Source of the DNA: Glaciecola blandensis
GTDB taxonomy: Bacteria; Pseudomonadota; Gammaproteobacteria; Enterobacterales; Alteromonadaceae
Direction of reading: 5' to 3'
Length of the DNA: 64,000 nt
NCBI RefSeq assembly: GCF_031846165.1
Contig: NZ_JAVRIE010000002.1
Coordinates: 124,001-188,000 of the forward strand
Below, in pieces: positions 53,872-62,676 of this stretch. Within the stretch, counting starts at the first letter, position 1. Each line of letters begins with the position of its first letter. The position numbers were made by a program, and so were the translations under genes. Under the pieces are notes generated by a model. That model had not been told where the DNA came from. It searched no databases and worked only from the letters and a program-made list of their open reading frames with translations.

Positions 53872-53896
53872 AACGTCGATGAAAATCGGCGTTTTT
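53872..53896 (+). terminator. Probable terminator between rpoZ and spoT
   Basis: AACGTCGAT pairs with ATCGGCGTT (one G-U) around a GAAA loop, followed by five T. A second dyad with TTTTTGCG/CGCAAAAA follows to about 53916. spoT should therefore also have its own promoter in 53897-53965. Confidence 0.65.
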
Positions 53897-53965
53897 GCGT
53901 TTGCAAAGCGCAAAAATAACCGTATTCTACATATATGACAGTCATCATTTTCATAATAAATATCT

Positions 53966-56077
53966 GTGTATCTTTTTGAAGGTTTAAAAACAAAAGTAAG
54001 TAAATACTTACCCACTGATCAAGTCGAGTATATTCAAGCGGCTTACGTACTTGCGCGCGATGCACACGATGGCCAAACTCGTAGCAGTGGCGACCCTTAC
54101 ATCACACACCCAGTCGCGGTCGCTGGCATTCTTGCAGACATGCACCTCGATTATGAAACACTCATGGCAGCCTTGCTGCATGACGTGATTGAAGATACCC
54201 ACTACGATAAAGAAGATTTAAGCTTGGCGTTTGGCGAGACGGTTGCCGAGTTAGTTGAGGGCGTGAGTAAACTCGATAAGCTGCAATTTAGCAGTAAGCA
54301 AGAAGCTCAAGCTGAAAACTTTCGTAAGATGCTAATGGCAATGGTGCAAGATATCCGCGTGATTCTAATTAAGCTCGCAGACCGCACACATAATATGCGT
54401 ACTTTAGGTGCTCTGCGCCCAGATAAACGTCGCCGTATCGCCTTAGAAACACTCGAGATATACTCTCCACTTGCGCACAGATTGGGTATCCACGATATTA
54501 AAAACGAGCTTGAAGACCTGGGTTTTCAAGCTATGTATCCTATGCGTCACAAAGCCTTACGATCTGCCGTTAATCAGGCACGAGGTAACCGCAAAGCCAT
54601 CATCGAGAAAACGCAAAGTGAGTTAGTTCAACGTTTAGAGTCTTATAAAATCGAAGGAACCGTTCTGGGGCGTGAAAAGCACCTTTACTCTATCTATCGT
54701 AAGATGAAAAACAAAGAACTATCGTTTACCGAAGTCATGGATATTTATGCTTTTCGTATCGTGGTAAAAAGCATCGATAATTGCTATCGCATTTTGGGCG
54801 CTATGCATGGCTTGTATAAACCTATTGAGAACCGCTTCAAAGACTATATTGCGATTCCACGCTCTAATGGCTATCAGTCACTTCATACTTCGCTTGTCGG
54901 CCCTCATGGTATTCCCGTTGAAGTGCAAATTCGCACGGAAGAAATGGACCACATGGCAGATAAAGGGGTTGCGGCTCATTGGCTGTATAAAGAGGCGAAC
55001 GATAAAGATACCACCGCACAGTTGCGAGCTAATCAGTGGATGCAATCCCTAGTTGAACTACAACAGCGCTCAAGCACCTCAGTCGAGTTTATCGAAAGTG
55101 TCAAATCTGATCTGTTCCCTGATGAAATTTACGTGTTCACACCGAAAGGGACTATTGTTGAATTGCCAATGGGAGCAACTGCCGTTGACTTCGCATATGC
55201 AGTCCATTCAGATGTAGGAAACACCTGTGTTGGGGCCCGCGTAGAACGTCGCAACTACTCGCTTAGTAAGCCTTTGGAAAACGGACAAACTATCGAAATC
55301 ATAACTTCCCCTAGAGCGAAGCCGAATGCTAACTGGTTGAACTTTGTGGTGAGTGCAAGAGCACGCAGTAACATACGCCACTTCTTGAAGCGCCAACAGT
55401 CCGAAGACGCTATCAGCATGGGTAACCGTTTATTACGTCATGCATTAGGAACAATTAAACTCGACGAAATAGACCCGAGCGAAATTGAGCGCGTGGTAGA
55501 GGAAACCAAATATGAAAGCTTCGATGACCTGCTTGCAAATATTGGTATGGGTAATGAGTTGTCGGCAATTGTAGCAAGACGCTTAGTGGGAGAGACAACT
55601 GAAATCCCTGAGAAAAAATCAAACGTGGCGATTCGCGGTACGGAAGGCCTATTAGTTCATTTCTCGCGTTGCTGTCATCCTATACCCGATGACGAAGTGG
55701 TAGCCATACTGTCTCCTGGGCGCGGCATCGTGATCCACCAAACGGGTTGTACTAACATTCGTAAGTTGAGCAAAGAAGAGCCGCAACGTGTGTTGCCAAT
55801 GGAGTGGGACGAAGATCCACAAGGCGACTTCAAAGCGTCATTGCGTCTTGAGCTCTTCAATCACCAGGGTACATTGGCTGCACTAACAAGCACCATTGCA
55901 AGCAGTGACTCAAGCATTATCAATCTACAAACTGAAGAACGTGAAAATAGCGTTTATCTAATCGATATCGAGCTGACCACTAAGAATCGCGTACATCTTG
56001 CCAATATTATGCGCAAGATCAGGGCAATGCCTGAGCTTCAGAAAGTATCGCGCCATAGTCAGTACAAACAACAATAA
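53966..56077 (+). CDS. spoT: Bifunctional (p)ppGpp synthetase/hydrolase SpoT
   Basis: The 703-residue protein has the HD hydrolase domain with HDVIEDT near 71 and VEGVSKLDKL near 93, the synthetase domain with REKHLYSIYRKMKN near 233 and NGYQSLHTSLVGPHG near 306, TGS (EIYVFTPKGTIVELP, about 388), a helical region, the CCHPIPDDEV zinc-finger-like segment near 572 and an ACT domain at the end. It makes and destroys the stringent-response alarmone. Translation starts at GTG 53966, giving MYLFEGL, as in E. coli MYLFESL. ridA and trmH follow closely. Confidence 0.97.
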   Translation: MYLFEGLKTKVSKYLPTDQVEYIQAAYVLARDAHDGQTRSSGDPYITHPVAVAGILADMHLDYETLMAALLHDVIEDTHYDKEDLSLAFGETVAELVEGVSKLDKLQFSSKQEAQAENFRKMLMAMVQDIRVILIKLADRTHNMRTLGALRPDKRRRIALETLEIYSPLAHRLGIHDIKNELEDLGFQAMYPMRHKALRSAVNQARGNRKAIIEKTQSELVQRLESYKIEGTVLGREKHLYSIYRKMKNKELSFTEVMDIYAFRIVVKSIDNCYRILGAMHGLYKPIENRFKDYIAIPRSNGYQSLHTSLVGPHGIPVEVQIRTEEMDHMADKGVAAHWLYKEANDKDTTAQLRANQWMQSLVELQQRSSTSVEFIESVKSDLFPDEIYVFTPKGTIVELPMGATAVDFAYAVHSDVGNTCVGARVERRNYSLSKPLENGQTIEIITSPRAKPNANWLNFVVSARARSNIRHFLKRQQSEDAISMGNRLLRHALGTIKLDEIDPSEIERVVEETKYESFDDLLANIGMGNELSAIVARRLVGETTEIPEKKSNVAIRGTEGLLVHFSRCCHPIPDDEVVAILSPGRGIVIHQTGCTNIRKLSKEEPQRVLPMEWDEDPQGDFKASLRLELFNHQGTLAALTSTIASSDSSIINLQTEERENSVYLIDIELTTKNRVHLANIMRKIRAMPELQKVSRHSQYKQQ

Positions 56078-56094
56078 AATTTTAAGGATTACAC

Positions 56095-56481
56095 ATGTCA
56101 AAGTCTATTATTCAGACCGATGATGCGCCTGCGGCGATCGGCACATACAGTCAAGCCGTGAAAGCGGGATCTACCGTTTACTTATCAGGACAAATACCCC
56201 TCGTCCCTAGCACGATGACTATGGTGTCGGATGATTTTTCAGAGCAAGCTGTACAAGTTTTTGAGAACTTAAAAGCGGTTTGTGCAGCAGCGGGCGGTGA
56301 CATGTCACACTTGGTAAAAGTGAACATTTTCCTGATCGACTTAGGGCATTTCGCTACTGTAAATGAAATTATGGCAAAGTACTTTAGTCAGCCGTACCCA
56401 GCGCGCGCAGCTATTGGTGTATCGCAATTACCAAAAGACGCTCAAATTGAAATTGACGGTGTGATGGTGCTGCCAGAATAG
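56095..56481 (+). CDS. ridA: RidA family enamine/imine deaminase
   Basis: The 128-residue protein has APAAIGTYSQAVKAG at the start, SGQIPLVP near 36, the loop VKVNIFLIDLGHF near 80 and the arginine signature YPARAAIGVSQLPKDAQIEID near 105. RidA clears reactive enamines from PLP enzymes. AAGGAT precedes the ATG, 17 bases after spoT, so likely cotranscribed. Confidence 0.94.
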   Translation: MSKSIIQTDDAPAAIGTYSQAVKAGSTVYLSGQIPLVPSTMTMVSDDFSEQAVQVFENLKAVCAAAGGDMSHLVKVNIFLIDLGHFATVNEIMAKYFSQPYPARAAIGVSQLPKDAQIEIDGVMVLPE

Positions 56482-56514
56482 CCTTTTCGTAATTGCAGAT
56501 AGAGTGTTATCGCT

Positions 56515-57207
56515 ATGAATCAAAGCATGTCGCCCGAGCGCTATCAGCGTATCCGAGCTTTGCTCAAAACCCGCCAGCCAGACCTGACCGTGTGTTTGGA
56601 AGAAGTGACGAAACCGCATAACGTCTCAGCGGTAATCCGCACCTGTGATGCGGTTGGTGTTCACCAAATCCACGCGGTCTGGGACCAATCTGAAAACTTG
56701 CGCAAAGGCACCGCCATGGGCAGTCAGATTTGGGTAAAAACCAAACCTCACAATACGATTGCTGAAGCTGTCGGTGAACTGAAAGCGCAAAACATGCAAG
56801 TTTTGGTAACACATTTGGATGATAGTGCCTGTGATTTTCGAGAAATCGACTATACCAAGCCGACGGCCGTGCTATTGGGCCAGGAAAAGACCGGCGCAAC
56901 CGATGAGGCGATAGCCTTAGCTGATCAATCTATTATTGTGCCGATGGTAGGCATGGTGCAGTCATTGAATGTGAGTGTTGCTGCAGCCGTTGTAATGTAT
57001 GAAGCTCAGCGTCAGCGCGAACTCGCAGGTATGTACCAAGCTGCAAGATTAAGTGAACAAGAGTGCCAGGACATACTATTTGAGGGCGGTTTTCCGATCT
57101 TGTTTAAAGAGTGTGTTCGTCGTAATTTACCTTTTCCTCATATTGACGACCAAGGCATGATCCAAGCGGATGCTGATTGGTGGTCTGCCCTGCAGTTTTC
57201 AAAATAA
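56515..57207 (+). CDS. trmH: tRNA (guanosine-18-2'-O)-methyltransferase
   Basis: The 230-residue SPOUT enzyme has NVSAVIRTCDAVGV (motif 1, residues about 35-48), LLGQEKTGATDEA (motif 2, about 122) and the knot end VPMVGMVQSLNVSVAAAVVMYE (about 142-163), followed by the TrmH C-terminal helix. It methylates G18 in the D-loop of tRNA. Third gene after spoT, as in many gammaproteobacteria. Confidence 0.95.
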   Translation: MNQSMSPERYQRIRALLKTRQPDLTVCLEEVTKPHNVSAVIRTCDAVGVHQIHAVWDQSENLRKGTAMGSQIWVKTKPHNTIAEAVGELKAQNMQVLVTHLDDSACDFREIDYTKPTAVLLGQEKTGATDEAIALADQSIIVPMVGMVQSLNVSVAAAVVMYEAQRQRELAGMYQAARLSEQECQDILFEGGFPILFKECVRRNLPFPHIDDQGMIQADADWWSALQFSK

Positions 57208-57243
57208 ATTCGTACTGACGAAATTTTATTTCTTTCCATCGGG

Positions 57244-57275
57244 TCTAGTGGTGTGAATAACTTCACGCCGCTAGA
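57244..57275. promoter_or_regulatory. 14-bp stem ahead of a promoter, operator or attenuating hairpin
   Basis: TCTAGTGGTGTGAA and TTCACGCCGCTAGA pair around a four-base loop with two G-U pairs. No T-run follows, but a TTGACA box starts at the next base. It may end trmH transcription weakly or bind a regulator. Confidence 0.5.
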
Positions 57276-57304
57276 TTGACATGCTAGTTTGGCATCAATG
57301 TACT
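57276..57304 (+). promoter_or_regulatory. Predicted sigma-70 promoter of the exported thioredoxin-fold gene
   Basis: A perfect -35 box TTGACA at 57276-57281 is followed 17 bases later by TGTACT, a weak -10. It lies 33 bases ahead of the start codon. Confidence 0.5.
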
Positions 57305-57336
57305 GTATTTTTAATGATGTACCCCAAGGAATTAAA

Positions 57337-57978
57337 ATGAAAAAATGGTTTTTAGCTGCTGCACTGGCAGTGTCAGCTTTAGTCTCAACTTCAGCTATGG
57401 CATTAGATCGAACTGTCATCGCAGAAAAAGCAGAAGATGTTACTCCTCTACTCATCGGTTCAACAGCACCCAACGTGACTGTTAACACCGCAGATGGGTC
57501 ACCAGTCAGCTTTAAAGCCCTATATATGCAAAAGCCAACTGTGGTTATTTTTTACCGTGGTGGATGGTGTCCTTACTGCAGCCGTCAGCTTGCAGAATTA
57601 AAGACCATTGAGAAAGATTTAGTTGATGCTGGCTATCAAGTATTAGCAATTTCGCCCGAATCACCGGCTCGCTTACAAGAACAGAAGCTAGAAACTGAGT
57701 TTGCAGTGACACTGCTCTCTGATGAAAGCTTGTCTGCTATTCGTGGCTTTGGTGTTGGCTTTTACGTGCCGAATGACACTCGTAAGTTGTATAAAGATCG
57801 AATGAACGTTGACCTTACTGCAGATACGACTGATAAAGCCGTATTGCCAGCGCCAGCAATTTTCATTTTAGATGAGGCAGGTAAAGTACAATTTACCTAT
57901 GTAAACCCAGATTACAGCGTTCGCCCATCTGCTGAGTTGGTATTGGCGGCTGCAAAACTAGTCAAGCCAAAAGCATAA
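57337..57978 (+). CDS. Exported peroxiredoxin-like (AhpC/TSA) thioredoxin-fold protein
   Basis: The 213-residue product has a signal peptide (VSTSAMA, about residue 22) and a thioredoxin fold with the CPYC motif in YRGGWCPYC near 79. The pattern of VLAISPESPARLQEQKLE and LSDESLSAIRGFGVGFYVP is that of the peroxiredoxin-like group near Bcp. It should reduce peroxides or disulfides in the periplasm. AAGGA precedes the ATG at 57337; an in-frame TTG at 57289 would hide the signal peptide. Confidence 0.9.
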   Translation: MKKWFLAAALAVSALVSTSAMALDRTVIAEKAEDVTPLLIGSTAPNVTVNTADGSPVSFKALYMQKPTVVIFYRGGWCPYCSRQLAELKTIEKDLVDAGYQVLAISPESPARLQEQKLETEFAVTLLSDESLSAIRGFGVGFYVPNDTRKLYKDRMNVDLTADTTDKAVLPAPAIFILDEAGKVQFTYVNPDYSVRPSAELVLAAAKLVKPKA

Positions 57979-57984
57979 TGTGCA

Positions 57985-58013
57985 AGAAGCGCTAAGCTCA
58001 GCTTAGCGCTTCT
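57985..58013. terminator. Bidirectional terminator between convergent genes
   Basis: A perfect 14-bp stem (AGAAGCGCTAAGCT with AGCTTAGCGCTTCT) around a single central base sits between the two convergent stop codons; moderate T-rich sequence follows. Confidence 0.8.
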
Positions 58014-58024
58014 TTGCTTTCTGT

Positions 58025-59224
58025 CTATTCCCAGGCATTTTTGAATTCTTCAGACTCAGTATAAAGCTGATATTCATCTACTGTAGCAATGGTTTCGCTT
58101 GTGATCCCGGCATCAAAAACTAGGTTAATGCGTTGCAATATATCGGTTAGCGATGCGAAGTCACCCTGAAGATTATAAAAAGTAGCTAAGTTCCAATAGC
58201 CACCGTCAAATTCAGGTTCGCTTTTAATCGCCAATTTCGACATTTCAATCGCTTTGTCCAATTTGTTCTGCAAAGAATAGATGGTTGATTTTAGGTTTAA
58301 TAGAGCAGCATCGTTAGCTCCCCAAAATGCCATTGCCATGTCTGCTCCACGAAGAGCAGAGTCCAGATCATTGTTCATAAAATGGTAATCGATGAGCATG
58401 AACGCAGTTGATTCGTTATCACCATGATACTTGTTCAAATTGGACAACTGTTTCATGTATTCTGTGTCGTTGAGTTGCTGTGCAAACACAATCCCCATGT
58501 CTATCACGAAACGACTCTTTAACAGCTCTTCAGGTAACTTGTTTAGGCTTTCGTATGCTTTTTCTGGATCCCCTTCACGATGGTGAGCAATCATCTTTTG
58601 GAAGTTTTCCAATACCTGATTGTCTAAAGAATCTCCGCTCATCATTCTGGCTAGGAAACTGCGCTTACTGCCCACAAACATGCGTGCCGCATTTGCTGAA
58701 ATTCGACTGGTTAAATTTGCTTTAGAGCCAAAGTAGAAGTCTTCAATAAGTTGGTTTTCATTAATAAATAACAAAACAAATTCGTGTCCGCCTTCTTCAA
58801 AGTCGATTCGAATGAGTGGCCTAGCACCAAACTCTTCGGTTTCGATTGTGCGTTTAAAATTGTAATAGGTGACTTCATTAGGAGATATGTTTAGAAAGCT
58901 GTTGACGAGTGATTCTGGAGTCGCGCTTTGTAAGAAACCTTTCATGAAACCTGTTTTCATCGCTGGCGTAAGGTCAAGTTCCTCAGTCACCAATTTAGCA
59001 AGGCTATTCACATCTAAGTATTGCTTGGCGCGCTCAATATCGCCGCTGTTTAATGCGTTTGCGAATTCACTTGCTATTCTTTCCCCGAGTTCTACTGGCG
59101 TTTCTTCTAATATACTGGCGAGTTCACTTTCGGCATATGCATTCTGGCTAAATGACATGACAGCAAAGAAAAGCGCGAGACCGATACTGCGCAAGCGCAA
59201 GCTCGCATTCTTGAAATACATCAT
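58025..59224 (-). CDS. Exported TPR protein, paralogue of the next gene
   Basis: The 399-residue product has a signal peptide (SQNAYA, about residue 31). The first part (about 45-200) is a DUF-like domain with LIRIDFEEGGHEFVLLF near 137, the second a TPR-like helical array (AALLNLKSTIYSLQNKLDKAIEMSKLAIK near 305). It shares its whole layout and many positions with the protein encoded at 59230. Its ATG lies five bases after that gene's stop, with GGA in the gap. I recognise no named function. Confidence 0.85.
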   Translation of the reverse strand: MMYFKNASLRLRSIGLALFFAVMSFSQNAYAESELASILEETPVELGERIASEFANALNSGDIERAKQYLDVNSLAKLVTEELDLTPAMKTGFMKGFLQSATPESLVNSFLNISPNEVTYYNFKRTIETEEFGARPLIRIDFEEGGHEFVLLFINENQLIEDFYFGSKANLTSRISANAARMFVGSKRSFLARMMSGDSLDNQVLENFQKMIAHHREGDPEKAYESLNKLPEELLKSRFVIDMGIVFAQQLNDTEYMKQLSNLNKYHGDNESTAFMLIDYHFMNNDLDSALRGADMAMAFWGANDAALLNLKSTIYSLQNKLDKAIEMSKLAIKSEPEFDGGYWNLATFYNLQGDFASLTDILQRINLVFDAGITSETIATVDEYQLYTESEEFKNAWE

Positions 59225-59229
59225 TATCC

Positions 59230-60453
59230 TTATTCCTTTGCAAAGCTGTTTCTTGCGGCAGCTTCCTTAAATTCTTCTGAGCTAGGGTAATTCGCAACGG
59301 CACCACTTTCGGCTACCATTTGAGGTGTTAATTCTGGATTAAATCGTTTTTTAACTTCAGCAAATGTTTCTGTTAAACCGCTGAAATCTTGAGTTAGATC
59401 TTGTAACGCGACGAGTGTCCAATATGAATCTTCAAACTCAGGCTCTAGTTGAACTGCTTTTTTGGCTGCGCCAATTGCCGCGTTTAGGTCGTCCAATAGG
59501 AAGTACATATTTGCCTTTAGGTTATACAAGGCAGCATCCTCACCCCAAAACGCCATTGCTTGCTCGACACTTCGCATGGCAGCTTCATTTTGTTCTACCG
59601 TCACGTGGTAATCTACCAACATAAATGAGGTACTTGGGTCGTCGCCATAGTATTTATTCAACTTAGACAGTGCATCAATGTATTCAGCTTCCCCTACATT
59701 TTGTGCAATCAGCACTTCAAAATCGATGAGTGAGCGGCTCGAGCGCATTGTTTCTGGGAGGGTGCTTAATATGTCTAATACTTCTTGAAAGCGACCTTGT
59801 TGACGCAAAGCTAACATCTTTTGAAAGCTTTCAATTGCCTTTTCGGCATCGTCATCTTCTTTCAATAGGCGGGCCACAAAACGGTTCTGGGCAGGCAATA
59901 TCATCTGTGTTGTACTTGCGACCGATTTACTTGTTAAATTGCCTTTCGTTGCATAAAACAAGTCGATGATTTTATTGTCCGCATCGAAGAATATAAGCAT
60001 AAACTCATGGCCACCACTCAAATAATCCAGTCGAATGAGAGGGCGAACACCGAATAAATCTGTTTTAACGAGGCCCTTATAATCAAAGTTGGCTGGTGAA
60101 TTAGGAGGTAAGATGAATGACGATTGAGCAAAGGTTCTGGCGAATGCTGGGGTTTTGTATTGCTGTGCCAGAGCGTTTTTTATATTCCGTTCGGTTTCCA
60201 TTTGTGCCAGAACTAAATCGCCGAAAGCGGACATGTCAAAGAAGTTGGCAATGGTATCCACATCTTGACTATTAAGCGCCGCAGCGAATGCTTTCGCCAC
60301 TTCAATCTGTTCTGGACTGACTTGACTTGGCTTTGTTGAATGGACAGTTTCCTCAGCCGTAACGTGAGTGCTCAAAAATAGGGCGGTAATGATTAATAGT
60401 AAAGGGGTAAGTAGTCTCTTGTATCGACTACCTTTTGATAGTGTTAATTCCAT
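59230..60453 (-). CDS. Exported TPR protein, paralogue of the preceding gene
   Basis: The 407-residue product has a signal peptide (STHVTA, about residue 33), a domain with LIRLDYLSGGHEFMLIFFDADN near 139 and a C-terminal TPR-like array (MAFWGEDAALYNLKANMYFLLDD-like, about 295-360). The match to the 58025 gene includes the shared GGHEF and MAFWG stretches, so the pair arose by tandem duplication. GGAG precedes the ATG. It is divergent from recG with 147 bases between. No known function. Confidence 0.85.
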   Translation of the reverse strand: MELTLSKGSRYKRLLTPLLLIITALFLSTHVTAEETVHSTKPSQVSPEQIEVAKAFAAALNSQDVDTIANFFDMSAFGDLVLAQMETERNIKNALAQQYKTPAFARTFAQSSFILPPNSPANFDYKGLVKTDLFGVRPLIRLDYLSGGHEFMLIFFDADNKIIDLFYATKGNLTSKSVASTTQMILPAQNRFVARLLKEDDDAEKAIESFQKMLALRQQGRFQEVLDILSTLPETMRSSRSLIDFEVLIAQNVGEAEYIDALSKLNKYYGDDPSTSFMLVDYHVTVEQNEAAMRSVEQAMAFWGEDAALYNLKANMYFLLDDLNAAIGAAKKAVQLEPEFEDSYWTLVALQDLTQDFSGLTETFAEVKKRFNPELTPQMVAESGAVANYPSSEEFKEAAARNSFAKE

Positions 60454-60600
60454 CTAATGCAACTCCAATAATGCCTGCAGTGGATTTTGATATTACGCGT
60501 TGAGCTAAGTTTTCTCAACCTGAATCATTGAACAGCTAGCATATTGGCGACGGTCTGGTAAAGTTTAGGGTACAAACACGGACTAAAAGAAACGTCGCAT

Positions 60601-62676
60601 ATGAAGTCACTGGCTGACACGCCGGTTACGACCTTAAAAGGGGTTGGAGCAAAGGTTGCAGAAAAGCTGAAAAAGTTGAATCTTGTTACCTTACAGGATG
60701 TCATTTTTCACCTTCCAGCACGCTATGAAGATCGCACTCGCATTTATCCTATTGCTGATTTGCATGCTTATCTACACGTCTCTATTCAAGGCGAAATCAT
60801 GTCTGCTGACATTCAGTACGGACGTCGACGAATGCTGCTAGTGAAAGTAAGTGACGGAACCGCTTCAATTACGCTTCGCTTCTTTCATTTTTCCGCTGCA
60901 CAAACCAAGTCACTCGCCATCGGCACAACCATCAGAGCGTTCGGAGAGGTTCGTACTGGCAAGAGTCAACTCGAAATGATGCACCCTGAATACAAGCTCA
61001 TTGATGAAAATGAGGATGCGGCACTCGAGGACTCACTAACACCAGTATATCCGACTACTGAAGGCGTTAAACAACTCACTCTACGTAGCCTGACTGAACA
61101 AGCACTCAAACAGTTAGATAAGGGTGCGCTAGTCGAATTATTACCTAAAGGTTTGTATGAGAATCAAGTGTCATTGACCGAGGCATTGCATCTGGTTCAT
61201 CGTCCGCCAGCCGACGTTATTATTGAAGATCTTGATGAGGGGCGACATCCAGCACAAAAGCGCTTAGTAATAGAAGAGCTACTCGCCCATCATCTCAGTA
61301 TGTTGAAAGTTCGCTCGCAGTCTAAAGCCGATCCGGGCATAGCTATTCCAATTGACGAAGCCCTTAAGCAAAAATTCTTATCGACACTACCGTTTCAACC
61401 TACCGGAGCGCAGTCGCGTGTGGTTGAAGAAATAGAACAAAACTTACAAGAGTCACAACCCATGATGCGCTTAGTTCAAGGTGATGTTGGCTCTGGAAAA
61501 ACCTTGGTTGCAGCATTGAGTGCCTTATCGACTATTAGCGCAGGCTATCAAGTGGCCTTAATGGCACCTACCGAGCTGCTCGCTGAACAGCACGCGAATA
61601 ACTTTAGTGATTGGCTCACACCATTGGGTATTAGAGTAGGATGGTTGGCCGGTAAGCTAAAAGGCAAAGCCCGAACTGAAACTTTAGAGAAACTAGCAAC
61701 AGGTGATATTGATATTCTCGTAGGTACTCATGCTATTTTCCAGGAACAAGTAGATTATAAAAACTTGGCGCTAGTGATTGTGGATGAGCAACATCGTTTT
61801 GGCGTTCATCAGCGCCTCGCTTTGCGCAAGAAAGGTGAAGTGTTGGGTAAGTATCCCCACCAGTTGATCATGACCGCAACGCCCATTCCAAGAACTTTAG
61901 CCATGACGGCATATGCTGATCTTGATACATCTATCATTGATGAACTGCCACCGGGTAGAACACCGGTGACCACCGTGGTATTGCCCGACACTCGTCGCGG
62001 TGATGTGATTGAACGGGTAAGACAAGCTGCTATTGATAATAAACGCCAAACGTACTGGGTCTGTACCTTAATAGATGAATCAGAAGTGCTGCAATGTCAG
62101 GCTGCAGAAGATGCGGCAATAGCGCTCCGAACAGCCCTACCTGAACTTAAAGTTGGTTTAGTGCACGGGCGGCTGAAGTCAGCCGAAAAACAAGCGATTA
62201 TGGATGAGTTTAAACAAGGCGAACTCGACCTCTTGGTCGCAACTACTGTCATCGAAGTGGGTGTTGACGTGCCCAACGCAAGTTTAATGATTATTGAAAA
62301 CCCAGAGCGTTTGGGTTTGGCCCAACTGCATCAATTGCGAGGTAGAGTGGGTCGAGGCTCTGTCGAAAGTCATTGTGTTTTGATGTATTCCAGCCCTTTG
62401 TCAAAAACAGCCAGTAAACGACTAGGCGTATTGCGAGAATCTCACGATGGCTTCTATATTGCCGAAAAAGATTTAGAAATTCGCGGGCCCGGTGAGCTTT
62501 TAGGGACAAAACAAACGGGTATTGCCGACCTTAAAATAGCTGATCTAATACGTGACGCGGCGCTGATACCAGATGTGAAAAATATGGCAGATTACGTGTG
62601 GCGAGAATATCCAAGTAATTCCCAAGCCTTGATCAACCGTTGGTTAGCGTACAAAGAAGAGTATGGAAATGCGTAA
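60601..62676 (+). CDS. recG: ATP-dependent DNA helicase RecG
   Basis: The 691-residue protein has the N-terminal wedge/OB part (VTTLKGVGAKVAEKL, LPARYEDRT, FHFSAAQ), Walker A GDVGSGKT near 300, DEQH box VDEQHRFG near 395, TATPIPRTLAM near 422, the helicase motifs RGRVGRGSVESHC near 580 and the C-terminal DLEIRGPGELLGTKQTG. It remodels stalled forks and branched DNA. The rsmJ frame starts within its last codons. Confidence 0.97.
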   Translation: MKSLADTPVTTLKGVGAKVAEKLKKLNLVTLQDVIFHLPARYEDRTRIYPIADLHAYLHVSIQGEIMSADIQYGRRRMLLVKVSDGTASITLRFFHFSAAQTKSLAIGTTIRAFGEVRTGKSQLEMMHPEYKLIDENEDAALEDSLTPVYPTTEGVKQLTLRSLTEQALKQLDKGALVELLPKGLYENQVSLTEALHLVHRPPADVIIEDLDEGRHPAQKRLVIEELLAHHLSMLKVRSQSKADPGIAIPIDEALKQKFLSTLPFQPTGAQSRVVEEIEQNLQESQPMMRLVQGDVGSGKTLVAALSALSTISAGYQVALMAPTELLAEQHANNFSDWLTPLGIRVGWLAGKLKGKARTETLEKLATGDIDILVGTHAIFQEQVDYKNLALVIVDEQHRFGVHQRLALRKKGEVLGKYPHQLIMTATPIPRTLAMTAYADLDTSIIDELPPGRTPVTTVVLPDTRRGDVIERVRQAAIDNKRQTYWVCTLIDESEVLQCQAAEDAAIALRTALPELKVGLVHGRLKSAEKQAIMDEFKQGELDLLVATTVIEVGVDVPNASLMIIENPERLGLAQLHQLRGRVGRGSVESHCVLMYSSPLSKTASKRLGVLRESHDGFYIAEKDLEIRGPGELLGTKQTGIADLKIADLIRDAALIPDVKNMADYVWREYPSNSQALINRWLAYKEEYGNA

